Shown in pieces: positions 41,559 through 50,550 of a DNA stretch of 64,000 nucleotides. The stretch is taken from assembly GCF_028437565.1 (NCBI RefSeq), contig NZ_JAMRYR010000004.1:248001-312000 (forward strand), written 5' to 3'. Both the position numbers and the translations under genes were made by a program. How positions within the stretch are numbered: the stretch's first letter is position 1; every line of letters begins with the position of its first letter. A model generated the notes under the pieces. That model worked only from the letters and a program-made list of their open reading frames with translations. It was not told the DNA's origin and made no database searches. The DNA is from Actinomyces sp. B33 (GTDB taxonomy: Bacteria > Actinomycetota > Actinomycetes > Actinomycetales > Actinomycetaceae).

Positions 41559-44500
41559 TCATTGCTGGGTGCAGGTGATGGAGTAGCCGTTGAGGATGGC
41601 GCTCAGGGCGAGCCGGTGCGGGAAGACGTGCCGGGCCGAGCCGGCGGCGTCGACGTTGAAGGACTCGTCATACGGCATCGTCTGCGCGCCGTGGTAGGGC
41701 GCGTAGTGGTACCCGCACGAGACGGTCGAGTTCGGCGCGAAGCCGCGGACGTCGATGACCATCCTGCGGCACTGCTGGGCGGGGATGCCGCTCGCGGCGA
41801 CGTCCTCGGCCGAGCACTGGGCCTCCGGGACGTTGGGGAGGAGGCGGAAGTCCCCGGTGAGGACCGACGTCGTCGCGTTCGCGCACGCCCACGGCGAGTA
41901 CTGGCCGGCGGTGTTCGACGCGGCGACGCACCAGGTGACCGTCTTGCCGGCCCCGGCGTTGATCGTCTTGACCGTGCCGGCCTCCAGCCGCTGGGAACCG
42001 GTGCCGTGGGGGTTGTCGGCCTCCCAATAGGCCGTCGGGGACAGCCCGCCGCTCGCCCCCGGGGTCCAGGTGCAGGCGACCTGCGAGGACGACGTGGCCG
42101 AGCAGGAGACGGACGGGGCGGAGGGGGGGCCGTACGGCGTGACCGGGGAGGACTCGACGGCCTGCGAGTAGACGGTCGTCCCGTCGTCCCCCTGGCCCGA
42201 GGCACGCGCCTGGACCGTGTACTCCTGGCCGTCGACCAGGCTCGAGAACGTCGTGTCCGACGTCCATTCGGTGACGGCGGCGCCGCCCCTCATCACCCGG
42301 TATTCGACGCGCAGCTCCGACGCGGCCCATCCGCCCCCGCCGTGCGGCGAGGCGGCGGAGGAGGCGCGGATCATCCCCGAGGCGCCGGTCGCCTGGAACG
42401 CGGGAACCGATGGCGCGGCCGGGGTGGTGACGATCCGGGCGCTGGCCGGCGCGGACGTGGCCGAGCCGCCGCGATTGGAGGCCGTCACCGTCACCGTGTA
42501 CGAGCCGGCCGGCAACTGCCCGATGGAGGCGCTGGTCTCGGCCCCCGCGGATACGGTGCGCTCGGCGGCGCCGGTCACGGCGACGGTGTACGTCACGGGG
42601 TCGCCGTTGGCCTGAGCCGGGGCCCACGAGACGTTCAGCCCGTCCTGCGTCGAGGACACCCGGGGGGTGTCGGGCGCGCCGGGCGCGCCGTAGACGTTCT
42701 CGGCGGTCGAGGACACCCACGCGGAGGCCCCGCCCCCGTCGGCGACGGCGCGGATCTTCAGCGTGTAGGTCCCCGGGGGGACGGCGAAGCGCTCCGGCGA
42801 GACCGTCGCGCTGCGCTGCGTCCCGTTGCTGAGTTCGAGCTCGTATCGGATCGTCGCGCCCTCGATGGGGGGCGACGGCGTCCACGAGGCGACGAGCTCC
42901 CCGTTGCCCCCGGTCAGGCGGGGGGTGGACGGCGCGCCGGGGGTGACGGTCAGGACGGTCGGGCTCGACGCGGTCGAGGGGGCCGACGCGCCGGCGTCGT
43001 TGCGCGCGACGACCTGGAAGGAATAGGTCTCCCCGGCGGTCAGGCCCGTCGCCTGGCACGGGGAGGCGGCGCACTCCCAGGTCGTTCCCCGGGAGGCGTC
43101 CTTCACGGTGTACCCCCTGATCGGGGAGCCGTTGTCGGCGCCGTCGGTCCACGTGACCGTCATCGATTGGGCGCCGCGCGGAGTCGCGCGCACGTTCCGG
43201 GGCGACTCCGGGGCGGCGGCGACGACGACCGTCACCGTTCCCCTGACCGCGCGCGCCGGATTGCCCGTCGCGTCGAGGACGCGGTACTCGGCGACGAGCC
43301 TGCCCGCGAACCCGGCGTCCGGGGAGATCGTCAGGACCGTTCCCGAGGCCGAGACCGATCCCGAGCCGGAGGCGACCCTCGGAACGGAGTACAGGGAGAT
43401 CGGCTTGTCCGGGAAGGGGTTCGTCGCCAGGGTGGAGACGTCGACGGACACCGGCTCGCCCTGGGAGCGCAGCGTCGGGTCGGAGAGGGTGATCAGGGGC
43501 CGGGAGGAGTCGACCACCGTCATCGGGATCGCCCCGGTGGTCGGGGATGACGACGCGTCGTCGAGGGTCACGGGCAGGGCCCCGGTGGTCCCGGCCTGGG
43601 CGCCGTCGGCCGCCGAGACGGTCAGGCGGGAGCCGGCGAGGGAGACGATGAACCCGTCGGGGATCTCGCCGATCGAGTAGGAGATCGGATCGGAGTCGGG
43701 GTCCTTCGACATCTCGGCGAGGTCGACGATGACCGGCTCCTCCCCGATCCCCACGTCGATGGAGGTCGGCGTGAACGCCGGGGGCGTGTTCGACTCCGAC
43801 ACGACGAGGACGGGGAGGGTCAGCGTCTCGGACAGGGCGTCGGCCCCGGTCCCGTCCGCCACGACGAGGGTGATCGACGTCGCGCCGGAGAAACCCTGGT
43901 CGGGGGTGAACGTGACGGTCCCGGGGTCCTTCAGGCCGGTCGCGCCCCCGGACCCCGCCCCGGTGCGGATCGTCGTCGGGTCGGTGACGATCGGGGAGGT
44001 CCCCGCGCGCGTGACGATGTGCCTGGACAGGTCGATGAGGGTGGTCTCATCGGCGGGGACGCGGACGGGGACGCTCCCGGCGTCGACGCGGGGCCGCAGC
44101 CCGGAGACCCCTGGGACGACGACCGCGGCCCGCCCCGAGAGCCCGTCCACGTCGGTGATCGTGTACATGACGAGGCGCCATTCGTCGCCGATCGTCACGA
44201 GCAGCTCGTCGCCGTCGACGCCGGCCGAGGGGTCGTCGGTCGACACCGTGAGATCCCACGGGGAGCCGTCGGGGTCGGAGTCGTTCGACAGGACGTCGAC
44301 GCGGACGTGCCCCTCGGCGTCGATGCTCTCAAGGGCGACGACGTCGTCCATCCCCGCCGGGCCGAGGTTGGGGGCGTCGGCCTTGACCTCGACGGTGACC
44401 GTGCCGATGTCGGTCCCGCCCCGCGAGTCCGTCACCGTGTAGCGGACCGCGTGGACGCCCTCGGCCTCGGGGGCGGTCAGGAGGATCCTGCCCTCCCTCG

Positions 44501-47500
44501 TGGTCGCGCCCAGGGCTGGGTCCGCCGCGACCGGGGTGCTCGCCAGGCTCAGGGAGTCCCCGTCGGAGTCGATGTCGTTGATCACCGGGTCGATGGCGAC
44601 GACCCGTCCGGGGCGGACGGTGACGATGTCGTCGACGGCTTCGGGGGCGTGGTTCTCGGACAGGGCCGGGGCGATGCCGACGCGGATCGTCGCGCTGGCC
44701 GACGCCCCGAAGCGGTCCTCGACCTTGTAGGTGAACGTGTCCGTCCCGACGGCGCCGGAGGCCGGCGTGTACGTCAGCCAGGTGGCCCCGGCGCCGACCG
44801 TGCCGAGCGACGGGGGCTGGTCGACGCCGACGAGGGTGACGGAGTCGCCGTCGCGATCGATGTCGGTCAGGGGGATGGCGATCGGCGTCGTCGATCCGAC
44901 GACGGCCCGCGCCTCGAGGCTGACCGGGTGGGGCGCGGTGTTCGCGTTGTCGTCGCGGGCGACGACTTCGATGTCGAGGACGCCCTTGTTCTCCTGGCCG
45001 TGCTCGTCGACGGCCGTGTAGGTCACGGTCGTCCTGCCCGGGGCCGACCCGGCCTTGAAGCGGACGTCGGTGCCGTTGACCCACGCCTCGCCGAGCTCGG
45101 GGTCCGACGAGACGACCTCGCCGCCCAGGGACAGGACGAGCCCGGAGGGGGAGGAGTCGTTGTCGAGGACCGCGATCGTCGCGATGTCGTCGACCCTGAC
45201 GACGGCCCGGTCCGGCTCGACGCGCGGCGCCTGGAGGGCGGATTCCTCCATCGGGATGAGCGCGATCGTCCCGGTCGCCGTCGCCGTCCCGTTCGTCACG
45301 GTGTAGGAGACGGAGGAGGAGCGCTCGACGGAGTCTGCGGTCGACAGCTGGAGGAGCGAGTGGTCGACGATCGTCGCCGTCACGTGGGCGTCGTCGGGGA
45401 CCTCGACCGACTGGAGGACGAGGACCCCCCCGACGGGGTCGAAGTCGTTGGCGAGGGGGGCGATGGTCGCCGACCCGCCGTCGCGCAGCATCGCGGTGTC
45501 GTTCTCGACGGCGGGGGGGACCGTCGAGTCGGCCTTCGCCGTCACGTCGACCCGCACGATGCCCGACGCGATGCCGGGCCCGTCGGTGATCCCGTAGTCG
45601 AGGTAGTACGTCCGCGCCTCGTCGGAGACGAAGGTGAAGGTGCCGGCGCCCTGGTCCACGTCGATACGCGTGCCATGCGGGGCCTCCTGGACCTGGGCGA
45701 GCTTGAGGTCCCCGCCGCTGGGGGAGGCGTCGTTCGACAGGGGGGAGACGGTGATCGGCGACCCCGCGACGACTCGGACGTGGTCGGCGTTGGCCACGGG
45801 CGCGGCCTCCGACTCGGGGACGACGTTGACGGACAGGCGGCCCGTGGCCGTCTCGATCCCGTCGGACACGACCAGGGTCACCGTCCGGTTGCCGACTCCC
45901 CCGGACGATTCGTGCACGGCGACTCGCCCCTCCGCCGTCCAGCGCAGGTCGAATCCGTCCCCGGCGGCCGACACGAGGGCGAGCGCGTCCCCGTCCGGGT
46001 CGGTCCAGTGGCTGAGGACGTCGATCGTCCCGGAGGCGCCCTCGGTGAGGTCGAGGGAGGGGATCGCCTGCTGCTCGGGGGGGTGGTTCTCGTCCCACGG
46101 GTGGATCTCGACGGTGGCGACGGCCGAGGCCGTCAGCCCCCTGCCGTCGTCGGCGGAGTAGGGGATGACGACGGAGCCGGAGGCGTCGTCGGGGAGGTCG
46201 AGCTGGAGGGCCCGCCCGGAGCGGACCGCGGTCACCTCGCCCTTCGAGCCGTGGTCGCCGGCGATCGCCGTGAGGACGTCCCCGTCCTGATCGGAGTCGT
46301 TGGCGAGGACGGGCAGGGTCGTCGAGCGGCCGGGGCGGGCGCCGAACGCGTCGTCGTTGGCGACCGGGGGGTGGTTCTCCTCGGTGCGGTCCGGGGGCGC
46401 GGTGGACGTCGAGGTCTCCGCCGCGTTGTCGCGGGTGTCGGAGTCGTCCGAGGTCTGGGCGGTGGCGCTCGTCCAGTTGTCGACGAGGGTCAGTTCCTTG
46501 TCGAGCGTCCACACGGAGCCGGACGTCACGTCGTTGAGGACGACGACGTCCCTGTTGACGCGGAAGACGGGGCGGGCGGAGGCGGCGAGGGCGTCGTCGC
46601 GCATCCGCTCGGCCGGGGCGCCGCCGCAGGCCCTGAGGAAGCTCCCCGTCCCGGACCACGCCCCGTAGGCGCAGTGCCCGAGGCGCACCGGCTGGGCGGG
46701 CGCCCCCGACGACTGGGGGTCGTCGCCGGCGGGCGTCGTCGTCGGGGAGGAGCCGTCGAGGGGGACGGAGATCAGGGCGGTGCGCGAGGCGAGGAGCACG
46801 GCGTCGGCGCTCGGCCCGGGCTGCTGGAGGGCGAGTCCGGGCTCGTTGAGGCTGACGGTCGTCCCGTCCGGGAGGTGGACCGTGCCGTCGCCGCGGTCGA
46901 GGACGACCGTGAACTCGCCGACCGCGGTGATCGCCAGGTCGGCCGACTCCTGGACGTCGATCTGCGACTCGGAGACGGGCGCCCACCCGCCCGCGGGGAG
47001 GGCGGCGACGACCGAGACGGTGCGGGTCTTGGCGTTGACGGCGTGGATCGATCCGTCGGTCCCGGCGGCGGCGACGAGCCCTTCCGCCCCCGACAGGATC
47101 GGCTCGGACCCCGTCAAGGCCGATATGGACGAGGCGGTGGCCGCCCTGACCGTCCCGAGGGAGCGGTTGACCAGGACGACCCGATCCCCTCCCTGGAGCA
47201 CCGCGGTCCCCGGTTCGAGTTGGGTCTTCTCGGAGAAACCGATGGACGTCGTGTCCACGGCGGAGACGGAGGAGGAATCGGAGTCGGGGACGAAGACGTC
47301 CTCGGCGTTCTGGGTGACGTCGAACGAGGACGACGGGGTCCTCAGAACGGCGTCGATCTCCTTCGACGGGTAGTTGAGGCGGCCGACGAGGTGCTGGGAC
47401 TGGTTCGTGATCCAGATGCCGCCGTCGTTGAGATCGAGGTCGGTCCTGTGGATCCCGGGGTGGACGAGGGCGGCGCCGACGAGGGCGCACAGGGAGACGG

Positions 47501-47588
47501 CGACCGCCCCGGTCGACCAGTGCCGGCCGATCCGCGCGCGCATCGCGCCTCGCGGGGGCGCCGGGGGATGGATCGGGTTGCTCCTCAT
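41559..47588 (-). CDS. Giant surface protein with Ig/cadherin-like repeats and FN3 domains
   Basis: 2009 aa. An N-terminal hydrophobic segment (about 27-47) serves as signal or anchor. A propeller-like region (about 50-400; GGIWITNQSQHLVGRLNYP) is followed by about eleven cadherin/VCBS-like repeats with the core pattern NHPPVANDD...VLANDSDQDGD (about 403-1455), then about five FN3 domains (about 1458-1915; start PESPRNVRATP) and a Cys-containing C-terminal domain (QCSAEDVAASG..., SCGYHYAPY). No LPXTG was seen. It matches the FN3 component of the Bifidobacterium PFNA cluster in gene order but is much longer. Likely an adhesin or envelope scaffold; ligand unknown. TGATG overlap with the sugar transferase gene. 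Confidence 0.9.
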   Translation of the reverse strand: MRSNPIHPPAPPRGAMRARIGRHWSTGAVAVSLCALVGAALVHPGIHRTDLDLNDGGIWITNQSQHLVGRLNYPSKEIDAVLRTPSSSFDVTQNAEDVFVPDSDSSSVSAVDTTSIGFSEKTQLEPGTAVLQGGDRVVLVNRSLGTVRAATASSISALTGSEPILSGAEGLVAAAGTDGSIHAVNAKTRTVSVVAALPAGGWAPVSESQIDVQESADLAITAVGEFTVVLDRGDGTVHLPDGTTVSLNEPGLALQQPGPSADAVLLASRTALISVPLDGSSPTTTPAGDDPQSSGAPAQPVRLGHCAYGAWSGTGSFLRACGGAPAERMRDDALAASARPVFRVNRDVVVLNDVTSGSVWTLDKELTLVDNWTSATAQTSDDSDTRDNAAETSTSTAPPDRTEENHPPVANDDAFGARPGRSTTLPVLANDSDQDGDVLTAIAGDHGSKGEVTAVRSGRALQLDLPDDASGSVVIPYSADDGRGLTASAVATVEIHPWDENHPPEQQAIPSLDLTEGASGTIDVLSHWTDPDGDALALVSAAGDGFDLRWTAEGRVAVHESSGGVGNRTVTLVVSDGIETATGRLSVNVVPESEAAPVANADHVRVVAGSPITVSPLSNDASPSGGDLKLAQVQEAPHGTRIDVDQGAGTFTFVSDEARTYYLDYGITDGPGIASGIVRVDVTAKADSTVPPAVENDTAMLRDGGSATIAPLANDFDPVGGVLVLQSVEVPDDAHVTATIVDHSLLQLSTADSVERSSSVSYTVTNGTATATGTIALIPMEESALQAPRVEPDRAVVRVDDIATIAVLDNDSSPSGLVLSLGGEVVSSDPELGEAWVNGTDVRFKAGSAPGRTTVTYTAVDEHGQENKGVLDIEVVARDDNANTAPHPVSLEARAVVGSTTPIAIPLTDIDRDGDSVTLVGVDQPPSLGTVGAGATWLTYTPASGAVGTDTFTYKVEDRFGASASATIRVGIAPALSENHAPEAVDDIVTVRPGRVVAIDPVINDIDSDGDSLSLASTPVAADPALGATTREGRILLTAPEAEGVHAVRYTVTDSRGGTDIGTVTVEVKADAPNLGPAGMDDVVALESIDAEGHVRVDVLSNDSDPDGSPWDLTVSTDDPSAGVDGDELLVTIGDEWRLVMYTITDVDGLSGRAAVVVPGVSGLRPRVDAGSVPVRVPADETTLIDLSRHIVTRAGTSPIVTDPTTIRTGAGSGGATGLKDPGTVTFTPDQGFSGATSITLVVADGTGADALSETLTLPVLVVSESNTPPAFTPTSIDVGIGEEPVIVDLAEMSKDPDSDPISYSIGEIPDGFIVSLAGSRLTVSAADGAQAGTTGALPVTLDDASSSPTTGAIPMTVVDSSRPLITLSDPTLRSQGEPVSVDVSTLATNPFPDKPISLYSVPRVASGSGSVSASGTVLTISPDAGFAGRLVAEYRVLDATGNPARAVRGTVTVVVAAAPESPRNVRATPRGAQSMTVTWTDGADNGSPIRGYTVKDASRGTTWECAASPCQATGLTAGETYSFQVVARNDAGASAPSTASSPTVLTVTPGAPSTPRLTGGNGELVASWTPSPPIEGATIRYELELSNGTQRSATVSPERFAVPPGTYTLKIRAVADGGGASAWVSSTAENVYGAPGAPDTPRVSSTQDGLNVSWAPAQANGDPVTYTVAVTGAAERTVSAGAETSASIGQLPAGSYTVTVTASNRGGSATSAPASARIVTTPAAPSVPAFQATGASGMIRASSAASPHGGGGWAASELRVEYRVMRGGAAVTEWTSDTTFSSLVDGQEYTVQARASGQGDDGTTVYSQAVESSPVTPYGPPSAPSVSCSATSSSQVACTWTPGASGGLSPTAYWEADNPHGTGSQRLEAGTVKTINAGAGKTVTWCVAASNTAGQYSPWACANATTSVLTGDFRLLPNVPEAQCSAEDVAASGIPAQQCRRMVIDVRGFAPNSTVSCGYHYAPYHGAQTMPYDESFNVDAAGSARHVFPHRLALSAILNGYSITCTQQ

Positions 47589-49027
47589 CAGTAGGCCCCT
47601 TCCCCGCCGAGGACGGCTTTAACGGTGCGGACGATGATCTTCCCGTCGAGCCGGGCGCCCCTGTTGTCCACGTAGTGCTGGTCGAGGGCGACCGTCGACT
47701 CCCACGACAGGCTCGACCGCCCGGAGACCTGCCACAGCCCGGTGAGCCCGGGCTTGACGAGGAGCCGGCGGCGGGCCTCGGCGTCGTATTCGGCGACCTC
47801 GTCGGGCAGGGCGGGCCGGGGGCCGATCAGACTCATCTCGCCCCGGACGACGTTGATGAGCTGGGGGAGCTCGTCGATGGAGAAGCGCCTGATGAACGCG
47901 CCGACCCGGGTGATCCTCGGGTCCCGGCTGTCCTTGAACAGGACCTGGTTGCCGCTGTCCCCGCCGCGGGCGACCACGGCCGAGCGCAGGGCGTCGGCCT
48001 CCTGGCACATCGACCGGAGCTTCCACAGGGTGAAGGGGCGCCCCTCCAGGCCGATCCTCGTTTGCCGGTAGAAGGCGGGCCCCGGCGATTCGATGCGGAT
48101 CGCGAGGGCCGCGACGGCGATGACGGGCGAGGCGAGGACGAGGAGGACGGGCCCGAGGACCGAGTCGACGAGGGATTTGAGGGCCAGCCGGGTGCGACGG
48201 GCGCGAACCTCGAGCGAGGCAGTCCACCCCCCGACGACCGGCAGCGCGCGGACCCTCTCGGCGGTGACGTCCTTGAGCCCGGGCAGGACGAGCATCCGGG
48301 CGCCGGTCCCCTCGATGCCGCGGAGCACGGTCGTCAGGTCCTCGGGGGTGACGGCGCCGATCGTGGCGACGACGTCGATGCCCTCCTCGTCGATCGCCCT
48401 GCGGATCTGCGCGGGCGAGGCGACGGCCTCGGGATCGGAGGCGGAGCGGCGCCCGAACCCCGATGAGAAGTAGCCGATGATGAGGAGCCCCGTCTCCGGG
48501 CGTCGCCGCAGCCCCAGGAGGATCCTCTCGAAGCCGGAGCCGAGGATGATGAGCGTGCGACGCAGGGCCCGGCCGCTGAGCCTGTCGCGCCTGAGGGACG
48601 ACGCCGCGAGCGACTGGAGGACGAGCACCGCGACGAGCGAGGCGGCCAGCGCCGTCAGCGGCGGCCGCGCGTCGAATCCGATCCGCGCGCCCGCCGCCAC
48701 GAGAGCCAGGGCGACGACGGAGGCGATGGCCAAGGGAATGCCGGCGACGGCGTTCCCATCGTCGAGGAGGCCCCGCCTGCGGGTCGGGGAGAACTGGAGG
48801 AGGACGACGAGGGCCGTCGAGGCCCCCAGGCCGGCGAGCGCGTCCGGCAGGCTCCGGGTCGCCGCGAGGAGGACCATCGCGGGGACGAGCGCCGCGGCGA
48901 GGTCGAGCAGGAGGAGGCGCGCGGCCCTGACGCTCCTGTACCCGGGCCATGGGACCGAGTGCAGGCGGACGCGCGGGTTGCGCGGGAGGAGGGTCTCGGT
49001 CCTCTCGGTGCGCGAGCGCGTGGGCAT
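47588..49027 (-). CDS. Exopolysaccharide-initiating phosphosugar transferase (polyprenyl-phosphate type)
   Basis: 479 aa. Four to five N-terminal membrane helices (about 35-150), a CoA-binding-like middle domain (LIILGSGFERILLGL..., about 160-275) and the catalytic bacterial sugar-transferase domain (SPGPAFYRQTRIGLEGRPFTLWKLRSM, RRFSIDELPQLINVVRGEMSLIGPRP, KPGLTGLWQVSGRSSLSW). These enzymes load a sugar-1-phosphate onto undecaprenyl phosphate, the first committed step. ATG at 49027 has AGAGGA upstream. It heads the operon that continues into the Ig/FN3, MoxR, DUF58, TgpA-like and RDD-FHA genes, an unusual coupling. Confidence 0.92.
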   Translation of the reverse strand: MPTRSRTERTETLLPRNPRVRLHSVPWPGYRSVRAARLLLLDLAAALVPAMVLLAATRSLPDALAGLGASTALVVLLQFSPTRRRGLLDDGNAVAGIPLAIASVVALALVAAGARIGFDARPPLTALAASLVAVLVLQSLAASSLRRDRLSGRALRRTLIILGSGFERILLGLRRRPETGLLIIGYFSSGFGRRSASDPEAVASPAQIRRAIDEEGIDVVATIGAVTPEDLTTVLRGIEGTGARMLVLPGLKDVTAERVRALPVVGGWTASLEVRARRTRLALKSLVDSVLGPVLLVLASPVIAVAALAIRIESPGPAFYRQTRIGLEGRPFTLWKLRSMCQEADALRSAVVARGGDSGNQVLFKDSRDPRITRVGAFIRRFSIDELPQLINVVRGEMSLIGPRPALPDEVAEYDAEARRRLLVKPGLTGLWQVSGRSSLSWESTVALDQHYVDNRGARLDGKIIVRTVKAVLGGEGAY

Positions 49028-49104
49028 GCCTGTCCTCTCTCCTCTGTATCGACCGGTCGGCGCGGCGGGGCCCCGGGTCGTTCCATCTTTGAAATTGCGG
49101 TCGG

Positions 49105-49110
49105 AGTCTA
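49105..49110 (-). promoter_or_regulatory. -10 box of the sugar transferase operon
   Basis: TAGACT on the minus strand (49110-49105) lies 77 nt before the ATG at 49027. The expected -35 position lies close to the 28-bp palindrome. Confidence 0.5.
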
Positions 49111-49142
49111 GCAGGGCGGGACGCGCGGGCACTGCCCGTCGG

Positions 49143-49170
49143 GCGCGGGGATCGCCGGCGATCCCCGCGC
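49143..49170. promoter_or_regulatory. 28-bp perfect palindrome in the divergent polysaccharide promoter region
   Basis: Left half GCGCGGGGATCGCC, right half its exact reverse complement, with no spacer. It lies 6 bp upstream of the -35 of the plus-strand Wzz-like gene and just behind the minus-strand promoter, so a dimeric regulator here could control both transcripts. Confidence 0.75.
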
Positions 49171-49176
49171 GGCCCT

Positions 49177-49205
49177 TCTGACATCCGATGGGCCGATACT
49201 AGGAT
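49177..49205 (+). promoter_or_regulatory. Promoter of the wzz-like/wzy-like genes
   Basis: TCTGAC (49177-49182) and TAGGAT (49200-49205) with 17-bp spacing. Transcription would begin about 70 nt upstream of the start codon at 49282. Confidence 0.55.
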
Positions 49206-49281
49206 CGGTCGCACGTTTGGGGAAGGGCCTTATCGCCCGCCCCCTCGTCCACGCACGCCGATCGATAAGGGAAACCCGCTG

Positions 49282-50550
49282 ATGAACGCACTCGTGCTCC
49301 CCGCAGCGTCCAGCCGCGAACTCGTCGCCCGCGGCCTGAGGAGCGGATGGCACTGGATCGCCGCCGGCGTCCTCGCCGGCGTCGTCGCGGCGGTCGCGGT
49401 GATATTCGCCGCACCGCATTCGGTCGTCGCCACGGCCACCGTCAACGTCGTCGCCGTGAACGCCGAGGGCAACGGGGCCTCCGCGCGCTCGGCGGCCTCG
49501 ATCGTCGACATGCCCACCGAGGTCGAGCTCGCCCGATCCGCCCTCACCGCCAAGGCGGCGCTGGACGAGCTCGGCGACGGCTGGAGCCTCGGCGCCCTGA
49601 TGAGGGGGACCTCCGTCAGCGGGGACTCCGGCGGAACGGTCCTGAAGATCGCGTACCGCGACGACGACCGCGAGCGCGCGACGGCGGGCGCCGACGCCCT
49701 GTCGAGGGCCTACCTGTCGACCCGCTCCTCGCTCGCCAAGTCCCGCTACGAGAAGAAGGTCGCCGCCATCGACTCGCGGATCGGCGAACTGGAGGGGGCG
49801 CTCGACTCGACGGGCTCCGACGACGAGAAGCGCGCGAGCCTGCGGGCGAGCATCCGGGACCTCGTCGCCCAGCGGGCGGCCCTCAACGACCCGACGATCG
49901 AGGCGGGGCAGGTCATCACCTCGGCCGAGCAGGCGCCGACCCCCGTCTCGCCCTCCCGGCGCCTCGTCCTCGTCGCCGGTGTGCTCACCGGGGCCTTCGC
50001 CGGGGTCGTCGCGCTCCTGCTGCGGCGCGCCCTCTCCGACCGGATCCGGGGGGGCGAGGACCTGGCGGAACTGCTGCGCCTGCCCGTGTGGCTGCCGGAG
50101 TTCGGGAGCATCCAGCAGAACCCCGAGGAGGCGTCCTGGTCGTCCGAGCTCGACCAGACGACGAGCGTCTTCTCCGCCGGCGCGACGGTGTCGGCTCGCT
50201 GGGCGTCGGCCGTCGAGCTCATGCTCAGCGCCTCGGACGCCTCCCCCCTCCTCCTGATCCTCGACCCGGGGTCCCCCGAATCGGACGAGCTCTTCTTGAC
50301 GGTCCGCGGCGCTATCCAGCGCGCCGCGGAGGGGGGCGCCGCCTCCCGACTCGAGGTCGTCGACGCGACCGGGCCGCGGTGGCGGGTCGTCAGGGCGGCC
50401 GCCGACTGCCCGGTCTGCGCCATCGCGATCACGCCGAACCTCAGGAAATCCCAGGTCTCCCAGCTGTGCGATCAGATCGAGATGGCGGGCTGCCGGTGCC
50501 TCGGGGCCTTCCTCCTGTCCCCCCAGGACCCGCGATCGGCGGTCAGGTGA
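49282..50550 (+). CDS. Wzz/CpsC-like polysaccharide chain-length regulator
   Basis: 422 aa. Two membrane helices (about 24-46 and 230-250) enclose an extracytoplasmic coiled-coil domain (about 50-225; SLAKSRYEKKVAAIDSRIGELEGAL), the layout of polysaccharide co-polymerases. The cytosolic C-terminal domain (LLLILDPGSPESDELFLTVRGAIQRA...) resembles a tyrosine-kinase P-loop fold but lacks a Walker A motif, so it may be a degenerate kinase-like domain. Its GTGA stop couples it to the Wzy-like gene. Confidence 0.82.
   Translation: MNALVLPAASSRELVARGLRSGWHWIAAGVLAGVVAAVAVIFAAPHSVVATATVNVVAVNAEGNGASARSAASIVDMPTEVELARSALTAKAALDELGDGWSLGALMRGTSVSGDSGGTVLKIAYRDDDRERATAGADALSRAYLSTRSSLAKSRYEKKVAAIDSRIGELEGALDSTGSDDEKRASLRASIRDLVAQRAALNDPTIEAGQVITSAEQAPTPVSPSRRLVLVAGVLTGAFAGVVALLLRRALSDRIRGGEDLAELLRLPVWLPEFGSIQQNPEEASWSSELDQTTSVFSAGATVSARWASAVELMLSASDASPLLLILDPGSPESDELFLTVRGAIQRAAEGGAASRLEVVDATGPRWRVVRAAADCPVCAIAITPNLRKSQVSQLCDQIEMAGCRCLGAFLLSPQDPRSAVR

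Noticed and set aside
44019-47594. 1191-codon plus-strand frame across the Ig/FN3 gene
   Set aside because: Composition is Asp/Gly/Arg/Val-dominated with no domain; the minus-strand repeats are clear.
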